Of a stretch of 64,000 nt of DNA, positions 1-10,739 are shown piece after piece (the stretch's first letter is position 1; each line of letters starts with the position of its first letter). The position numbers were made by a program, and so were the translations under genes. This DNA is from Epinephelus fuscoguttatus (Eukaryota; Chordata; Actinopteri; Perciformes; Serranidae), in NCBI RefSeq assembly GCF_011397635.1, contig NC_064752.1, positions 1,195,501 through 1,259,500 of the forward strand, read 5' to 3'. The notes below the pieces were generated by a model. That model had not been told where the DNA came from. It worked only from the letters and a program-made list of their open reading frames with translations, and searched no databases.

Positions 1-460
1 TTCCCAGCAGACACACAACCTGATGACCAGAGAAGTTAGTGTGCCAGACACAAGGTTTGCAACTAACTTTCCAACAAGGAGAACTAAGCTGAGTTAGCAG
101 CAGATTTCTAACTCTGCAAGGATCCTGAGCAACCTGCCTCCTCTGATCTGCGCCTTTGAAACAAGGACACAGCATAGACTGCTTCTGGAATCAAAGCTCT
201 TTCCAGCCTTCAACTGCCAGCTAACAAAAGCAGCACACCAAAAAGCAGCTCCTCCATCCGTTCAAGGATTGGTAACGTAACAACTGGGCATAGCATTATT
301 ACAGTTGTAAAGGTAAAACAAGACTGTTTTAACTTCGTCAGTTGTGATTTAATGATGTTCACTGAGTTATTGTTGTGATTGTTTGCAGTAAGTTTATTGG
401 TTAGTTGGCTTCACCAAAGCTAAGTGATGTTAGTTTGTTGATGTGTTACACAGACAGACT
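1..460. other. Unclassified non-coding sequence
   Basis: No open frame, RNA gene or repeat of this window was recognised here. It borders the 3' end of the LINE fragment that follows on the minus strand, so part of it may be untranslated LINE sequence, but no poly(A) or tandem tail marks a boundary. Confidence 0.4.
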
Positions 461-524
461 CTTGTATGAAACTAAACATCTTCTGTTTTTTAACCCAGAC
501 CCTTTTGCAACACATATCACATCA

Positions 525-1130
525 TCATCTGCAGTCACTCATGGTCGAGTATGACTGTCCTCCTTCTTGGTCCCTGTGGGTCCTCAGGTGGGCATGGAGG
601 CCAATTCTGGACCCAATTATTCTTGTGCAGTGTGGACAGGGGAATGCAGTGGTGGTGGATTTGGGGTGGGCCTGTTTGATGGTTGCTTTCTCTTTTCTGA
701 GTCTTCGCTTGTCTTGTGCAGCATGGCGGAGGTCATCATAATACTGTGCAGCACCCTCACGGACAAGGTTTCCCCTGGTCGCCCTGTCTTTTGCCATGTC
801 TTCCCAGGCTTTAAGGACTATGTGGCACTTCTTTATGGTGGTTTTAATGTTATCCTTGTACCTCTTCTTTTGGCCTCCTTGGGCATGTTTCCCTTCAACC
901 AACTGGGAGTACAGGACTCCCTGGATCAGATGTTTGCCTGTGAGGTGGAGGATAGCGGCAGCAAAGATGGAGAACAGTGTTGGAGCAATGACACATCCCT
1001 GTTTGACTCCTGTGTCAACCCTGAAGGGTTCGGTTTCGTCTCCACTGCCACTGAGTACCATAGCTGACAGGTCACATACACATATGCTCTCTCACAATTT
1101 GGCTTTCAACATAGCTACACCCAAAGAGGC
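525..1130 (-). mobile_element. Non-LTR retrotransposon fragment (reverse transcriptase C-terminus)
   Basis: A minus-strand open frame of 178 codons (1061 down to 525) carries the reverse transcriptase motif GVKQGCVIAPTLFSIF, followed almost at once by the conserved LINE tail block with QKKRYKDNIK. It ends in a CCHH finger, CPHC-x12-HLRTH type, a few residues before the stop. In an intact LINE a few hundred residues, including the FADD catalytic box, separate the first two blocks, so the copy has a large internal deletion and cannot be active. Upstream of codon 1 the frame is broken by a stop. The clade is not certain; the C-terminal zinc finger is common in several fish LINE clades. Confidence 0.8.
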
Positions 1131-1274
1131 AACCCAAAGTTCCTGCTTCTTTTCCTTTGTCTTTGTCCTGGCCACAAGGTCAGGCAAAACCTCCCCCTGT
1201 CTGAAGCCATCTTTGATTTGGCCATCTCGTAGTTTTTTGTTGTCAGCCATTTTTTGCGTAGGCCACAGGCCTTT

Positions 1275-1278
<4 letters not shown>

Positions 1279-1313
<35 letters not shown>
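1279..1313. repeat. (CA)n microsatellite
   Basis: About 17 uninterrupted CA units lie just left of an AT-rich stretch of TATA and ATTATT repeats (about 1320-1385). Confidence 0.97.
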
Positions 1314-1315
<2 letters not shown>

Positions 1316-1449
1316 ACAGTATACAGACCCATGCTTGTATATAGCGTATATATATTATTATTATATATATATTGTATAATATTGAACAAGAGTGAATGAG
1401 GAGTCAACCTCTGCTATGTCAAGAACTCCGCAATCCTTTAACTTGCTGT

Positions 1450-2696
1450 TACAGTTTTTCTCGATTGTTTACACACATTTTCTGAAAGCATGCCTCATAC
1501 TCTCAGAACTCTACACACAAATCAAAAAACACACACACAATGGGCAAAACCCCTCAATTCTCCTGCAAAATGAACCTTCTCAAAATGTTATTTTGTTTTC
1601 AAATGACACACACAAACCATCATATGAATAGACATTTATAAGAACCAGTTGAACACTGATGTGCTCAATGTAAAACACTATGATGAATGGAAAACACTTC
1701 TTCTCCATTCATCATAATTACTTAGGCCTTTTTTTTGTTCAGTGTTACACTACAGACAGTACATACATAAGTGTGTTGTAAAATATTTTAGAATATTGTT
1801 TTTATACTCAGAACACACAAATACACGGTAACAAATATATTTTATTTTTCCCACAAAAACAATGTACACAGTGCACATTCCAACCAACACAAAGTTGCAC
1901 ATACAGTGGTCTACATACAAAACAACAGAAGAATTTACTCTATACAGTTACAGTAAAAAAACAAAACAAAACTATGCTGCATCCTCTCTTCTGTTTCGGT
2001 CTGGACACAGCACCTCATCCACATCACAAGCAATGTTTTCCCTGGCCAAGCAGCAGGGGAAATATCGCCTAGCATGGCAAGTCCAGCCATGAAAAGCATC
2101 AACTGCTATATCTCCACATGCGTCTACCATAGCTTGGAGAAGGGGTATACACGTTTGTGGATTTCGGTCATACACTTTCCATCTCCAGGCAGAAAAAGTG
2201 GCTCGGATCTCATCAGAGATTACGGTCCTTGGCCTTCCTCGTCCTCATCCTCCCGTCCTCCTCCTCTTACTCTCACTCCTCTGGCTCTGGCTCTGCCTCT
2301 GTTTCCAATGTTGGCATCCATTGCTCCAAAACAGAAAAGCTCACCTGTTGCCCTTTTATGCTAAAGCTCTAATTGCTAATTGTAAAACTGTGTGACAGGT
2401 GTTTGCCCGTGTGATGAGTCAGTGTGCATAGTAGGGCAATTAACTTTAGAATTTTGAATGACAGTGTGTTCTTTGTGAAAACAAGAGATTTTCTTCATGA
2501 AAATTGTGCCAAATGCAGAGAATTGTGTGTAGTGTTTTGAAAAAAATGTGTTTTAGAACTGCAATTTGAGTGTAAAGCAGGAATTGTGCTTGTAGTTTAG
2601 CAGAATTGGTTCAGGGGGTTGGTGCATGAGTTACATGTTGTGGTCATTGTGTCTCAAGTACCAGTATTTGTGTGTAAACAATTGAGAAAAACTGTA
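1450..2696 (-). mobile_element. Mariner-type DNA transposon, internally deleted
   Basis: The ends are inverted copies of TACAGTTTTTCTC (1450 onward and its complement ending at 2696), and the similarity continues into GTTTACACACA. The terminal TA dinucleotides fit the TA target duplication of the Tc1/mariner superfamily. Between the ends lies a transposase remnant on the minus strand (1972-2321). At about 1.25 kb it is shorter than expected for an autonomous copy, because the catalytic centre of the transposase is missing. Confidence 0.75.
1972..2321 (-). pseudogene. Mariner-type transposase remnant, N- and C-termini joined
   Basis: Reading down from the ATG at 2321, the first ~30 codons are rich in Arg and Gly (MDANIGNRGRARARG), then acidic, and reach a stop. 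A one-base shift continues into ISDEIRATFFAWRWKVYDR and then to the ENIACDVDEVL block and a stop at 1972. From general knowledge, fish transposases of this type begin with an RG-rich tract and end with a W-x-VYDR ... RRFFPRC ... DVDE region, with several hundred residues and the DDE triad between. Here those two ends are fused, so the catalytic domain is gone. Terminal repeats at 1450 and 2696 enclose it. Confidence 0.7.
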
Positions 2697-3499
2697 ATAT
2701 GGTAACTTTGGTTAAAGTTATTAATTTAACTGTTACTAAGAGTTCCAAATTGACTGTTAAGTGCTTCATGAGACTGATATTATTAACTGGCGATCATTTT
2801 TCCCTTTTCAGGAACAGTGCCCCACAAAGTGATTTAACACTTAACATTTAACATTGTAATGCATAATTAATAATTATTGATAATAACTATTATTTATTTC
2901 CCATGGCCATTTTGATACTTTAATTGGAGGCCTGTTTCAGCCCTCGTTTCCTGCGTACACAATTGTTTATAAATGAGACCACTGGACATCAACAAAAGCA
3001 CATGGTTAGGTTGAGAAAAAACATCATGATTTAACTCTACACTGGAAGCAAACACTGGGCACCTGGACGAAAGTCCAGGGTTTGTTGGACCCATCCACCA
3101 CCATTCCTGCCCATCCTGTCGGGACTTTCCAGCTCCTTCTATTAGGTTGTTTACGGCAGCATTTCAAACTGATGCCGTTCAGCAGCGTATCATGCAACCA
3201 TCCAGCCTCGTTATAAACTGTTCTTTTTGTAGTTCATGGTTTTTAAAAAACTGAATGGGAATATTTCTGCCATGTTTTGTTACATTTGTCATTGCTGCGG
3301 TCAGCCTGCAGTGCAGCTACAAGTGCACCCCAGTTAATATCACATGCTTCCTAAATCCCTTCGTTCCAGACCTGCCCAGAATATCACACAATATTCAGGA
3401 TTTTACTTAATTGTATTTTAACTCCTCCACTTCCTTCAAACTACACTTAAACTACTTTTGAACACAAAGTAGGTTGCATCCACCTGCTGAACACTATCA
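2697..3499. other. Non-coding stretch with a partial family A repeat
   Basis: AT-rich sequence fills 2697-2985. About 2985-3235 matches the middle of the family A element: AAAGCACATGGTTAGGTT, then the block around GGGACTTTCCAGCTCC, shared with 17028-17180. Neither family A terminus is present, so it is a fragment. Nothing is recognised in 3236-3499. Confidence 0.55.
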
Positions 3500-3788
3500 G
3501 TCTGCATATCAGCAATGATTCAATACAGTGGAATAAGACACACCTGTCTTACATGTTGGGACACAGCATTCCGCAGAGGAGGTCTGACAAAGCTCCACCT
3601 GACTCACCTGACTCACCTGACACAAACCAGGAATCCGAAAGTTATTCTTCCTCACTGCAGAGTGACACACAGACTGAAGAACAGACGATCAGATTCACCT
3701 TCAGACCAAACTAACAACTTCCTCTGAGTGAGTTCAGCTAAAACTCCAACACTGCTGCTTCAACCTGCTGACACTCCACACACTGAAG
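3500..3788 (+). promoter_or_regulatory. Upstream region and non-coding exon 1 of TRIM copy 1
   Basis: The stretch is homologous to the sequence upstream of TRIM copies 2 (35136-35395) and 3 (43788-44020), which shows the promoter was duplicated with the genes. A short tandem run of CTGACTCAC units lies at about 3599-3620. The exon ends CACTGAAG just before a GTGAGT donor at 3789. No clear TATA box was found and the transcription start is unknown. Confidence 0.55.
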
Positions 3789-3893
3789 GTGAGTTTGACT
3801 AAAAACACCACTCAAAGTCAAAGTACATTTCAGTGAAGTTAGTAGAGGAGGGGAGCCATGACTGACTGTACTTTCTGTCTGCTGTGTTTTCAG
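3789..3893 (+). other. 5' UTR intron of TRIM copy 1
   Basis: Donor GTGAGTTT follows CTGAAG and acceptor TTTTCAG precedes CTTCACTCAGAG, giving an intron of 105 nt that ends 17 nt before the ATG. The same donor and acceptor are kept in copies 2 and 3, which supports the call. Confidence 0.75.
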
Positions 3894-3910
3894 CTTCACT
3901 CAGAGACTAA

Positions 3911-5230
3911 ATGGCTTCCAGATCAGAGAAGGATCTCTGCTGTCCGGTCTGTCAGGACGTCTTTAGACATCCTGTTGTTCTGTCATGTAGCCACAGCTTC
4001 TGTAAAGACTGTCTGCAGAACTGGTGGACAGAGAAACCAACACGTGAGTGTCCAGTTTGTAAGAGAAGATCTTCAAAGGTTGAACCACCGTGTAACCTGG
4101 CGTTAAAGAACCTGTGTGAGGCTTTCTTATTGGAGAGAGATCAGAGAGTCATCTTTAGAGATTCAGAAAAACACACCAACCACAGATTCAGACCCGTCGA
4201 TGAATTTGCACGACAACACAAGAAGGAACTTGAGGAAACTCTGAAGCCCTTAAAGGAGAAGTTAAAGGTTTGTGAACAAGTTAAAGTGGAGTGTGAACAA
4301 ACAGCACAACACATGAAGGTCCAGGCCCGACGCACAGAGAGGCAGATTAAGGAGCAGTTTAAGAAGCTTCACCAGTTTCTAGAAGAGGAAGAGGAGGCCA
4401 GGATGGCTGCACTGAGGGAGGAAGAGGAGCAGAAGAGTCAGATGATGAAGGAGAAGATGGAGGCTGTGAGCAGAGAGATAGCAGCTCTTTCAGACACAGT
4501 CAGAGCCACAGAGGACGAGCTGAGCGCTGAAGACGTCTCATTCCTGCTCAACTACAAGGCTGCAGTGGACAGAGTCCAGCAGCGCCTCCTGCTGGATGAT
4601 CCACAGCTGCTCTCAGGAGCTCTGATAGACGAGGCCAAACACCTGGGCAACCTGACCTTCAACATCTGGAACAAGATGAAGTACATGGTCTCCTACACTC
4701 CTCTGATCCTGGACCCAAACACTGCTCGTCCAGAACTCATCCTGTCTGAAGATCTGACCAGTGTGAGACCAGGACAGAGACAGCAGCTTCCTGATAATCC
4801 AGAGAGGTTTGGTATTTACTGCTCTGTCCTGGGCTCTGAGGGCTTTAACTCAGGGACTCACAGCTGGGATGTCGAGGTTGGAGACAGTACAGGCTGGGGC
4901 CTGGGTGTGTTAGCAGAGTCTGTCCAGAGGAAGGGATTCATACAGTCTGGATTATGGAGAATAGGGTTCTATGAAGGTAAATACTCAGCATGGTCACCAT
5001 CAGGTCCACGCACTGATGTCATCATTCAGAGGCAGCTCCAGAGGATCAGAGTGAATCTGGACTGGAACAGAGGAAAGCTGTCGTTCTCTGATCCTGATAC
5101 TAACACACACATACACACCTTCACACACACTTTCACTGAGAGGGTGTTTCCATACTTTAGGACTTGGGATAAACTGAAGATATTACCACTGAAGGTCTGT
5201 GTGACAGTGGAACAGAGCAGTCAGAGATAA
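3911..5230 (+). CDS. TRIM-family RING/coiled-coil/PRY-SPRY protein, copy 1 (B-box mostly lost)
   Basis: Open frame of 439 codons with ATG directly after CAGAGACTAA, the same start as in the two other copies. RING finger at residues 11-50 has all eight ligands (C11, C14, C26, H28, C31, C34, C47, C50), so an E3 ubiquitin ligase role is likely. Residues about 100-225 are charged and heptad-like (coiled coil). PRY starts near 264 (LDPNT) and SPRY runs to about 432 with WDVEV and [10 protein letters not shown]; this domain recognises targets in the family. Compared with copies 2 and 3, a net 25 residues are missing between R79 and R83, removing six of the eight B-box zinc ligands and leaving only H88 and H91. 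Closest in type to fish TRIM35-like / zinc-binding protein A33-like genes. A MITE lies 35 nt past the stop. Confidence 0.9.
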   Translation: MASRSEKDLCCPVCQDVFRHPVVLSCSHSFCKDCLQNWWTEKPTRECPVCKRRSSKVEPPCNLALKNLCEAFLLERDQRVIFRDSEKHTNHRFRPVDEFARQHKKELEETLKPLKEKLKVCEQVKVECEQTAQHMKVQARRTERQIKEQFKKLHQFLEEEEEARMAALREEEEQKSQMMKEKMEAVSREIAALSDTVRATEDELSAEDVSFLLNYKAAVDRVQQRLLLDDPQLLSGALIDEAKHLGNLTFNIWNKMKYMVSYTPLILDPNTARPELILSEDLTSVRPGQRQQLPDNPERFGIYCSVLGSEGFNSGTHSWDVEVGDSTGWGLGVLAESVQRKGFIQSGLWRIGFYEGKYSAWSPSGPRTDVIIQRQLQRIRVNLDWNRGKLSFSDPDTNTHIHTFTHTFTERVFPYFRTWDKLKILPLKVCVTVEQSSQR

Positions 5231-5265
5231 AGAGGATGATTATATTTATGATGTTTATTTCTTAA

Positions 5266-5542
5266 AGGGGCAATAAGCGAAATCGTTTCACCGCTAGGTT
5301 CACTGTTGTGCACTGCCTGTAGAGCAAAATAAAGTGTGTCATGAGCCACTCCTCCCTCTACCTCTGCTCTCCAATTAGCGTGGAGCCTGGCGGGCTCACG
5401 GAGAAGAGAGGAATGTTAGCATTAGCTCCCAGAGTTAGCACTAGAGCTACTACGGCTACTGGAGTAACTTGCAGCTATGGAGCCCCCTGCTGGATGATCC
5501 ACAGCTGCTCTCAGGAGCTCTGATATCTCGCTTATTGCTCCT
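5266..5542. mobile_element. TTAA-target MITE in TRIM copy 1 3' UTR, with captured TRIM sequence
   Basis: The 277-bp element is bounded by TTAA (5262-5265 and 5543-5546) and by inverted ends AGGGGCAATAAGCGA / TCGCTTATTGCTCCT. TTAA targets are known for piggyBac and Kolobok elements. Copy 3 has an uninterrupted TTAA at the matching place (42249-42252). Positions 5482-5525 near the right end are identical over 44 nt to coding sequence of TRIM copies 2 and 3, and over 40 nt to copy 1 (4588-4627). Confidence 0.85.
5328..5333 (+). promoter_or_regulatory. Possible polyadenylation signal AATAAA
   Basis: AATAAA lies 98 nt past the TRIM copy 1 stop, inside the MITE, and is followed by GTGTGTC, a GT-rich downstream element. 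It could end the copy 1 transcript within the transposon. This is an inference; no transcript data are available. Confidence 0.35.
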
Positions 5543-5546
5543 TTAA

Positions 5547-6587
5547 AGGTAAAAGCAGCTGACTTTAACCTGTTAAGCTGCACCTGTCCTCCTGCTGACT
5601 CATTATTCCAAAGATATACTTGTTTTTGTTTCAGTTGCTGTTATTATTTGATTTTTGTTGTTTTGCTTGTTTCTATACTTGACTTTAAATTGTAATTCTC
5701 AGCAGTGTATCCAATGAACGAGGTAAAAACCTGACAGACCATCTAGTTTACTCATATTTGCCTTCTCCTCAATGAGTACCAGCTCGAGCTATTTTAGCAC
5801 CCATCTCTCACGGCATCTGCCGCTGTGGTTGCTGCGTTCAATGTAATTATTCGTACCATTATAATAGTTTGAAACATCCCCACTAAATCTGTATTTACTT
5901 GATTACTTGTCCTTGTGGTTAGTCATACGTTGGAAAGACATTAACATTTTTTGAAAATGATGAACTAAAAACTGTGCATTAAAGTGAAATGTGGTAGAAT
6001 ATGTAGTGGCTGTTGTCATTTAATATGAAGATGTGGTCTGCTGTAGCTCCTGTCTTGGGTTAGGGTTAGTTTTCTATAATCACGTTTACTGCCAGTGACT
6101 TTTATATTTTGAAGGCCTTTTGTAACAGCCTGGCCAAAGGACTGCAGATAAGAATAGCCTCTTGGTTCATTCTGGCACTCATGTCCCATGTGAATTTAGT
6201 CATTTACATTGTCTGTTCTCTATATTTGAGACTTAAGGACTTTTGGATTTTCACTTGCAGCCTCGTTCTTCAGAATTTAAGGAGGTCATGAGTAAAAGAG
6301 CAACAGGGTAAAGATGGGGAAAGAATTGTTGACTGTGTTTAATTAATTCTGTTTTGATTGCATTATTACACCTGATTGATATTACTGTTTGACTGCTGTG
6401 AGCTTCAGCATAATTAAATAAAGTAACGTATCTGTAGTTAAAGTAAAAGTCTTCTGTGCTCATTAACATTTGTTGAAGGGGTTCTTAAATAATAACTTAG
6501 CCTCTCCTCAGTGATGTCAAATTCCAGACTGTGTGCATGTGAACATGAGCAGAGAACGTTGTGCATCGAAAGATACTCTCATATTGT
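5547..6587. other. Unclassified non-coding sequence
   Basis: AT-rich sequence without a supported gene. Homology to the TRIM copies fades soon after 5570. Open frames here are short and lack recognisable motifs. Confidence 0.5.
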
Positions 6588-7700
6588 TTTCTTTTTTTTT
6601 GTGACCAACTTTTTATTATTATTTTTTAGTTGTTTTTTCCCCAGGGAGGTAGATAAACAAGAATGAAAGAAAAGAACAAAACATTACCATATTTTACGCT
6701 CAGAGCATTCACATTCTATACATTTGTCACACTGGAAGAAATGTTCACTGGTATTCTTAAACTAAAGGGAAAAAAGAAAAGAAAATTGATAACATCCAAT
6801 TAGGAAACAAAGACAGAGCAGACAAAACAATCCTGCCTCTCTTAATATGTAAACAGTGCCAACATACATATTGCATATACAACCAGCTCAACAAGATGAT
6901 TATGTCAAGGTATCCTTTCCCTCCCACAGCCAACCACCAATGTGTAAAAAAAAAAACAAAAAAAAACAGGAAAACAACAACACAAAATAATAATAATGAA
7001 ATCAAATAAATAAAATAATAATAAATAAAATAAAAAAACAAATAATTAAATATATGGACCTATAATGAGAAGTACAGTAAATTGGGCATCTCGTTTACAT
7101 AGCAAAGAACCTAACTTTATGAGACAGAGGTCTTAACTTGATCTAAAATGGAATTCCAACTCTCTATTGTTTGCTGAGTAGCACCATTTAATCTTGCTGT
7201 GGATAATTCTAATAAAACAATGTCTGCAAGTGATTGTTTCCATTGGTTAAGGGACAGAGCATGAGGAGGTTGCCATGTGAGTGCTAACATTTTTTTTTGC
7301 TGCTGTGCTTCCTGCTAGCCAAAAACGTCTTTGTTATGAATTTAGCATTAATACATCGTTATCATTAAGGAGCATCATTTTCAGGGAGTAAGGTATATTT
7401 ATGTGTAATACTGTAGAAAGATAGTTTGAAACTTGCTCCCAAAAAGATTTAACCATGGGACACTCCCACATCATATGTAAGAAAGTACCAGTTACATTTA
7501 AAGGGCAAAGGAAACAATTTGGTGTATGTGATAATTTCATTCTATGGGATTTTTGGGGAGTTAAATAAATTCTATGGGTGAAATTAAAATGAATCAGCTG
7601 ATGATTTAGGTTTTGGGATGCCATATAAATATTTCCCCAGTTTATATGATGTTGTGTGTCAAGATCGAAATTCCAAGCTTGGACGGCAGGTGGTGAAGAT
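6588..7700 (-). mobile_element. L1-like LINE, 3' end
   Basis: Reading on the minus strand, the end of an ORF2-type protein is followed by about 500 nt of 3' UTR and an A-rich tail (the T runs at 6591-6640). This orientation and tail are typical of target-primed insertion. The 5' part is missing, as usual for LINEs. Confidence 0.75.
7117..7640 (-). pseudogene. L1-like ORF2 C-terminus remnant
   Basis: The frame contains RIYLTPQKSHRMKL, the CFLC and HMMWECPMVKSFW motifs characteristic of the C-terminal Cys/His region of fish L1 ORF2, then LLNDND. A stop at about 7334 interrupts it. The same frame then continues with RRFWLAGSTAAKK and ends at 7117-7119. Residues upstream of the LNHQLIHFNF block do not look like L1, so the copy starts or is rearranged near 7640-7700. 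Not functional. Confidence 0.8.
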
Positions 7701-7837
7701 GCTGTCATATTGTTTTCAATGTACAACCCCACACCAATGGCAGCCAGAGGTGTGTCAACACATCTGGACACGCCGTCCTGCTGCACTTCACACCACTGCC
7801 CTATTTCCAGTCTCGCTGTCCCCCAAACTGAATACAT

Positions 7838-8134
7838 ATTCCCCCCGCTCGCTCTCTGCTTGTACAGACCAGTTCCCGTGGCAGCTCTTTTTGTCTGCTC
7901 CTACAGCAGCTCAGCTCCTCACCAGTGATGTATTAAGAGAACTCTGTAGCTGTTGCTGTGTCTCGTGTGTGATGAAGAATAAATGAGGATAGACTCACTG
8001 TTGAGGTTGAGAAACAACCCGCAATCCTGTCGTTAGAAGAAAATGGCCAAAAAGATACTGCCATCACTCTGGAGCTCAGCTCTTCAGGTGACGAATCAAG
8101 TTTAATTAGGGGTAATTAGGTACATACTCACACG
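7838..8134. other. Unclassified non-coding sequence
   Basis: No gene or repeat of this window was recognised between the L1 fragment and the G-rich-ended transposon. Confidence 0.45.
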
Positions 8135-9404
8135 CAGGGACGAAATCCCATTTCATAGTTGGGGGGGACAATAAACAGTAAAATTTTAGAGAATATTTTC
8201 AGGGGGGGACAAGGAAAAAAGTTGTAGCCTGTCTTTTATACAGCATCTTTTACCGCAATTTGACGCTTTAATCTTTTCTCTATCTCTCCAACAGGCAGGC
8301 ATAGGACCTTTCTTAGCACTGGCTGAGTCCACCTGCACATGTCCAGATTTAAAACAAAATGATTGAAATCAAATTAACACGTACACATCGACAACAGTCA
8401 GGTGCACCGTGCTGTCCAAGGTGCTGAGTGTGTCTGGAGCAGAGCAGGTCTCTGTCTCCCCGTGCGCAGTAGTGTGAATATTTATGCTGTTAAGTAAACG
8501 GAGAAAACATATCTCTCATTGTTTAATAGCAGCAAAACAATAAGGCTTCATTCATCAAAGACTGAAACTCGATCTCTCTCCTTCTCTCCTTCTTTTTCAT
8601 CTGGCTCAGGTGTGTGGAATGGATCCGTCGTCTCTGGCTGGCTGCAGGAGCAAACCATTTTTTTTGTTTTTTTTGTTTTTTTACCAGAGTGAGATAAACA
8701 TTTCCTGCAATTAAACTGGTAAACTGGTTTATAAACAGTGTGTTGTGAGATCTGCCGCTGCGCACCTCAAAACCGTGCGTAATAATCGCGCGTAATGGCC
8801 GCTCCTCGTCAGTTAAACTGCACATCTGTCATGTTTGTCTCACTGACAGGTGGAGAGCCTACAGATATTAACTACGAGCCGCTCCGTCACTGACTGCTCT
8901 TGTCCTGTCCTCTCCCTCTTCTTTCTCTCCTGTCCTCTCTGACTATCACTAAACTCTGGCTTTTGAACAATGCAGGGGAAATGTTGCAGACAGTTTATAT
9001 TATCAGCCTGGGCCTGGGGCTTGTTGTAACAGTAAATGGGATGTGTTGTAACTTGTGTAAGTTAAACTGCATCTGTGAGTGTATATCTTACCCCGCGCGA
9101 TGTGGGCAGCCGGGTCCAGCCACACGCTGCAACTGCTGCCAAGTACTAACGGCTGCTAGCCCCGCCCGCTGGAAAGAGTGTGGGATATACCACTACAAGG
9201 AATGGGAGGGGGGACTAAATCTTTTAAGATTTAAATAGCACATTATTGCGCTTTTATAATGAGCACCGCTTACATTGTGCTTTTAATAAATACTACTGCA
9301 TTGTTCAAAAATTATTAATTGTGTCTCAAATGATTCTAGGGGGGTACAGCTTTATTGAAGGGGGAGTCATGTCCCCCCCGTCCCCCCCGGGATTTCCACC
9401 CCTG
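8135..9404. mobile_element. Non-autonomous DNA transposon with G-rich inverted ends
   Basis: The left end CAGGGACGAAATCCC followed by GGGGGGGACA is mirrored at the right by TGTCCCCCCC and GGGATTTCCACCCCTG. Length is 1270 bp. The CAG...CTG ends suggest hAT, but no 8-bp target duplication could be matched, probably because the flanks have decayed. No transposase motif was seen inside; the internal open frames are short. Confidence 0.65.
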
Positions 9405-9660
9405 CTGGGTGTGTTGGTTGTTGACGTTCTGGGACACCGTGTCAACTTCAGCCTGTTACATGCATTGTCTGTTTTCAAAATACACTTCTGTTTTCAGAAG
9501 AAATGTACAGTTTGCATACAGTCTCTTTCAAAATAAAAGCACTACGTTGGTACAACACTGTGAATAGACACACAGAGACACGAGGTTGGGTTTAAGAAAA
9601 AAGAACAGGGTTTGGTTTTAGAATCTTACAGGACGTGAACACCGCTCTCTCCAGTAAAAG
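9405..9660 (+). repeat. Family A repeat, partial
   Basis: GGGTGTGTTGGTTGTTGACG and the sequence after it, including CTTTCAAAATAAAAGCACTAC, recur at 49558-49700 in the same order. The G-rich-ended transposon ends exactly where the match begins, so the transposon probably inserted into this copy. Confidence 0.65.
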
Positions 9661-10739
9661 TCAATGTTTGTGTGAAAAAACATGAAATGAAAAAATTTCA
9701 TTGTGAAAATCACAAATTTTCAGACTGGCTTATATTTGTACATTTCTTGAGCTCCACATTCAAACTGTCCTATAGTTTCACTCCAAAGATATAAAAACAA
9801 AAACAATGCATAGATGGAAGTACAGATCTTTCAGAAAAAGTACTAATAACTTTGCATGGTCATTCATTGACTGCTGCAGCACGACGCCTTCAGTGCGTGC
9901 CAGGAGCACCAACTGACGCGAGTCACATGGTGCACCACACTGCTAGGCTGCCCAGCTACTGGTGTGTTTTCAGCTCCAGTCAGGTCCATAGACGAAGGCT
10001 CTTATGGGTGGGTCTAGACTCAAAACATTTCTTTAGCAGGAAAAGTATTCTTGCAGATTAAATAATTTCCAGCAACGACAACAACTGTTACATTTTAGGG
10101 GGGAGCTGTCGTTAACTTAAGTTTTCTCACCTCGTATTTTTATGTTTAGGCCTCTAAAGGTGCTCGTGAGGAGGCAGTGAGGAGGCTTTAGGAAGGAGAC
10201 AGTTAAGCAGGAGTCTACATGGGTTAGACACTAGGACTGTAGGAGAACAGGCAGGCTAATCTTGTCCTCTTCAATGTGAAGACTGGTCTAGACTCTCGTT
10301 CAGGAGTGCCAGGGTAACACCATGCAAAGACAATAATAACTCAGTGAGGGAGACGGGTGTGTAGGCTGCACTGCTGATATTTAGACAGACAGGGGTGAGT
10401 GACACTGCTAAAACCGCACAGCGAGACAGCGTCTGCCGTGAGGTTAGACCAATAAAATAAAGAGTCAATTTGTTAGCAGTCACCCTCCTTCCATAACTGT
10501 GAGCCAGTGCTTGGAGACACGTCCTGTTGTCGCTGAGACTCAGTGGAAACCTGCTGCTGTGTTTATAAAACATCACACCATAGGGGAAAAGTTTGTTTAG
10601 ATGGCAAGAAATATAGAATATTCATGGTTTGGCCCGACACGTGAGTTTGTGGGCCAATATTGTCCACATATGTATAAAGTTACAAAAATAGTGGTGTTGA
10701 GCAGGTGTGAATGAGTTGAATCTCAACACAAGAAAAAAT
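9661..10739. other. Unclassified non-coding sequence
   Basis: No supported gene. Open frames are short and shadow no known motif. No clear repeat ends were found. Confidence 0.5.

Noticed and set aside
796..1344. Plus-strand frames opposite the LINE fragment
   Set aside because: They are antisense shadows of the minus-strand reverse transcriptase sequence and end in the CA repeat.
3858..4106. Upstream overlapping ATG frame (82 codons) before the TRIM start
   Set aside because: Its ATG lies inside the 5' UTR intron and the product is a shifted reading of the RING region; the same shadow occurs in copies 2 and 3.
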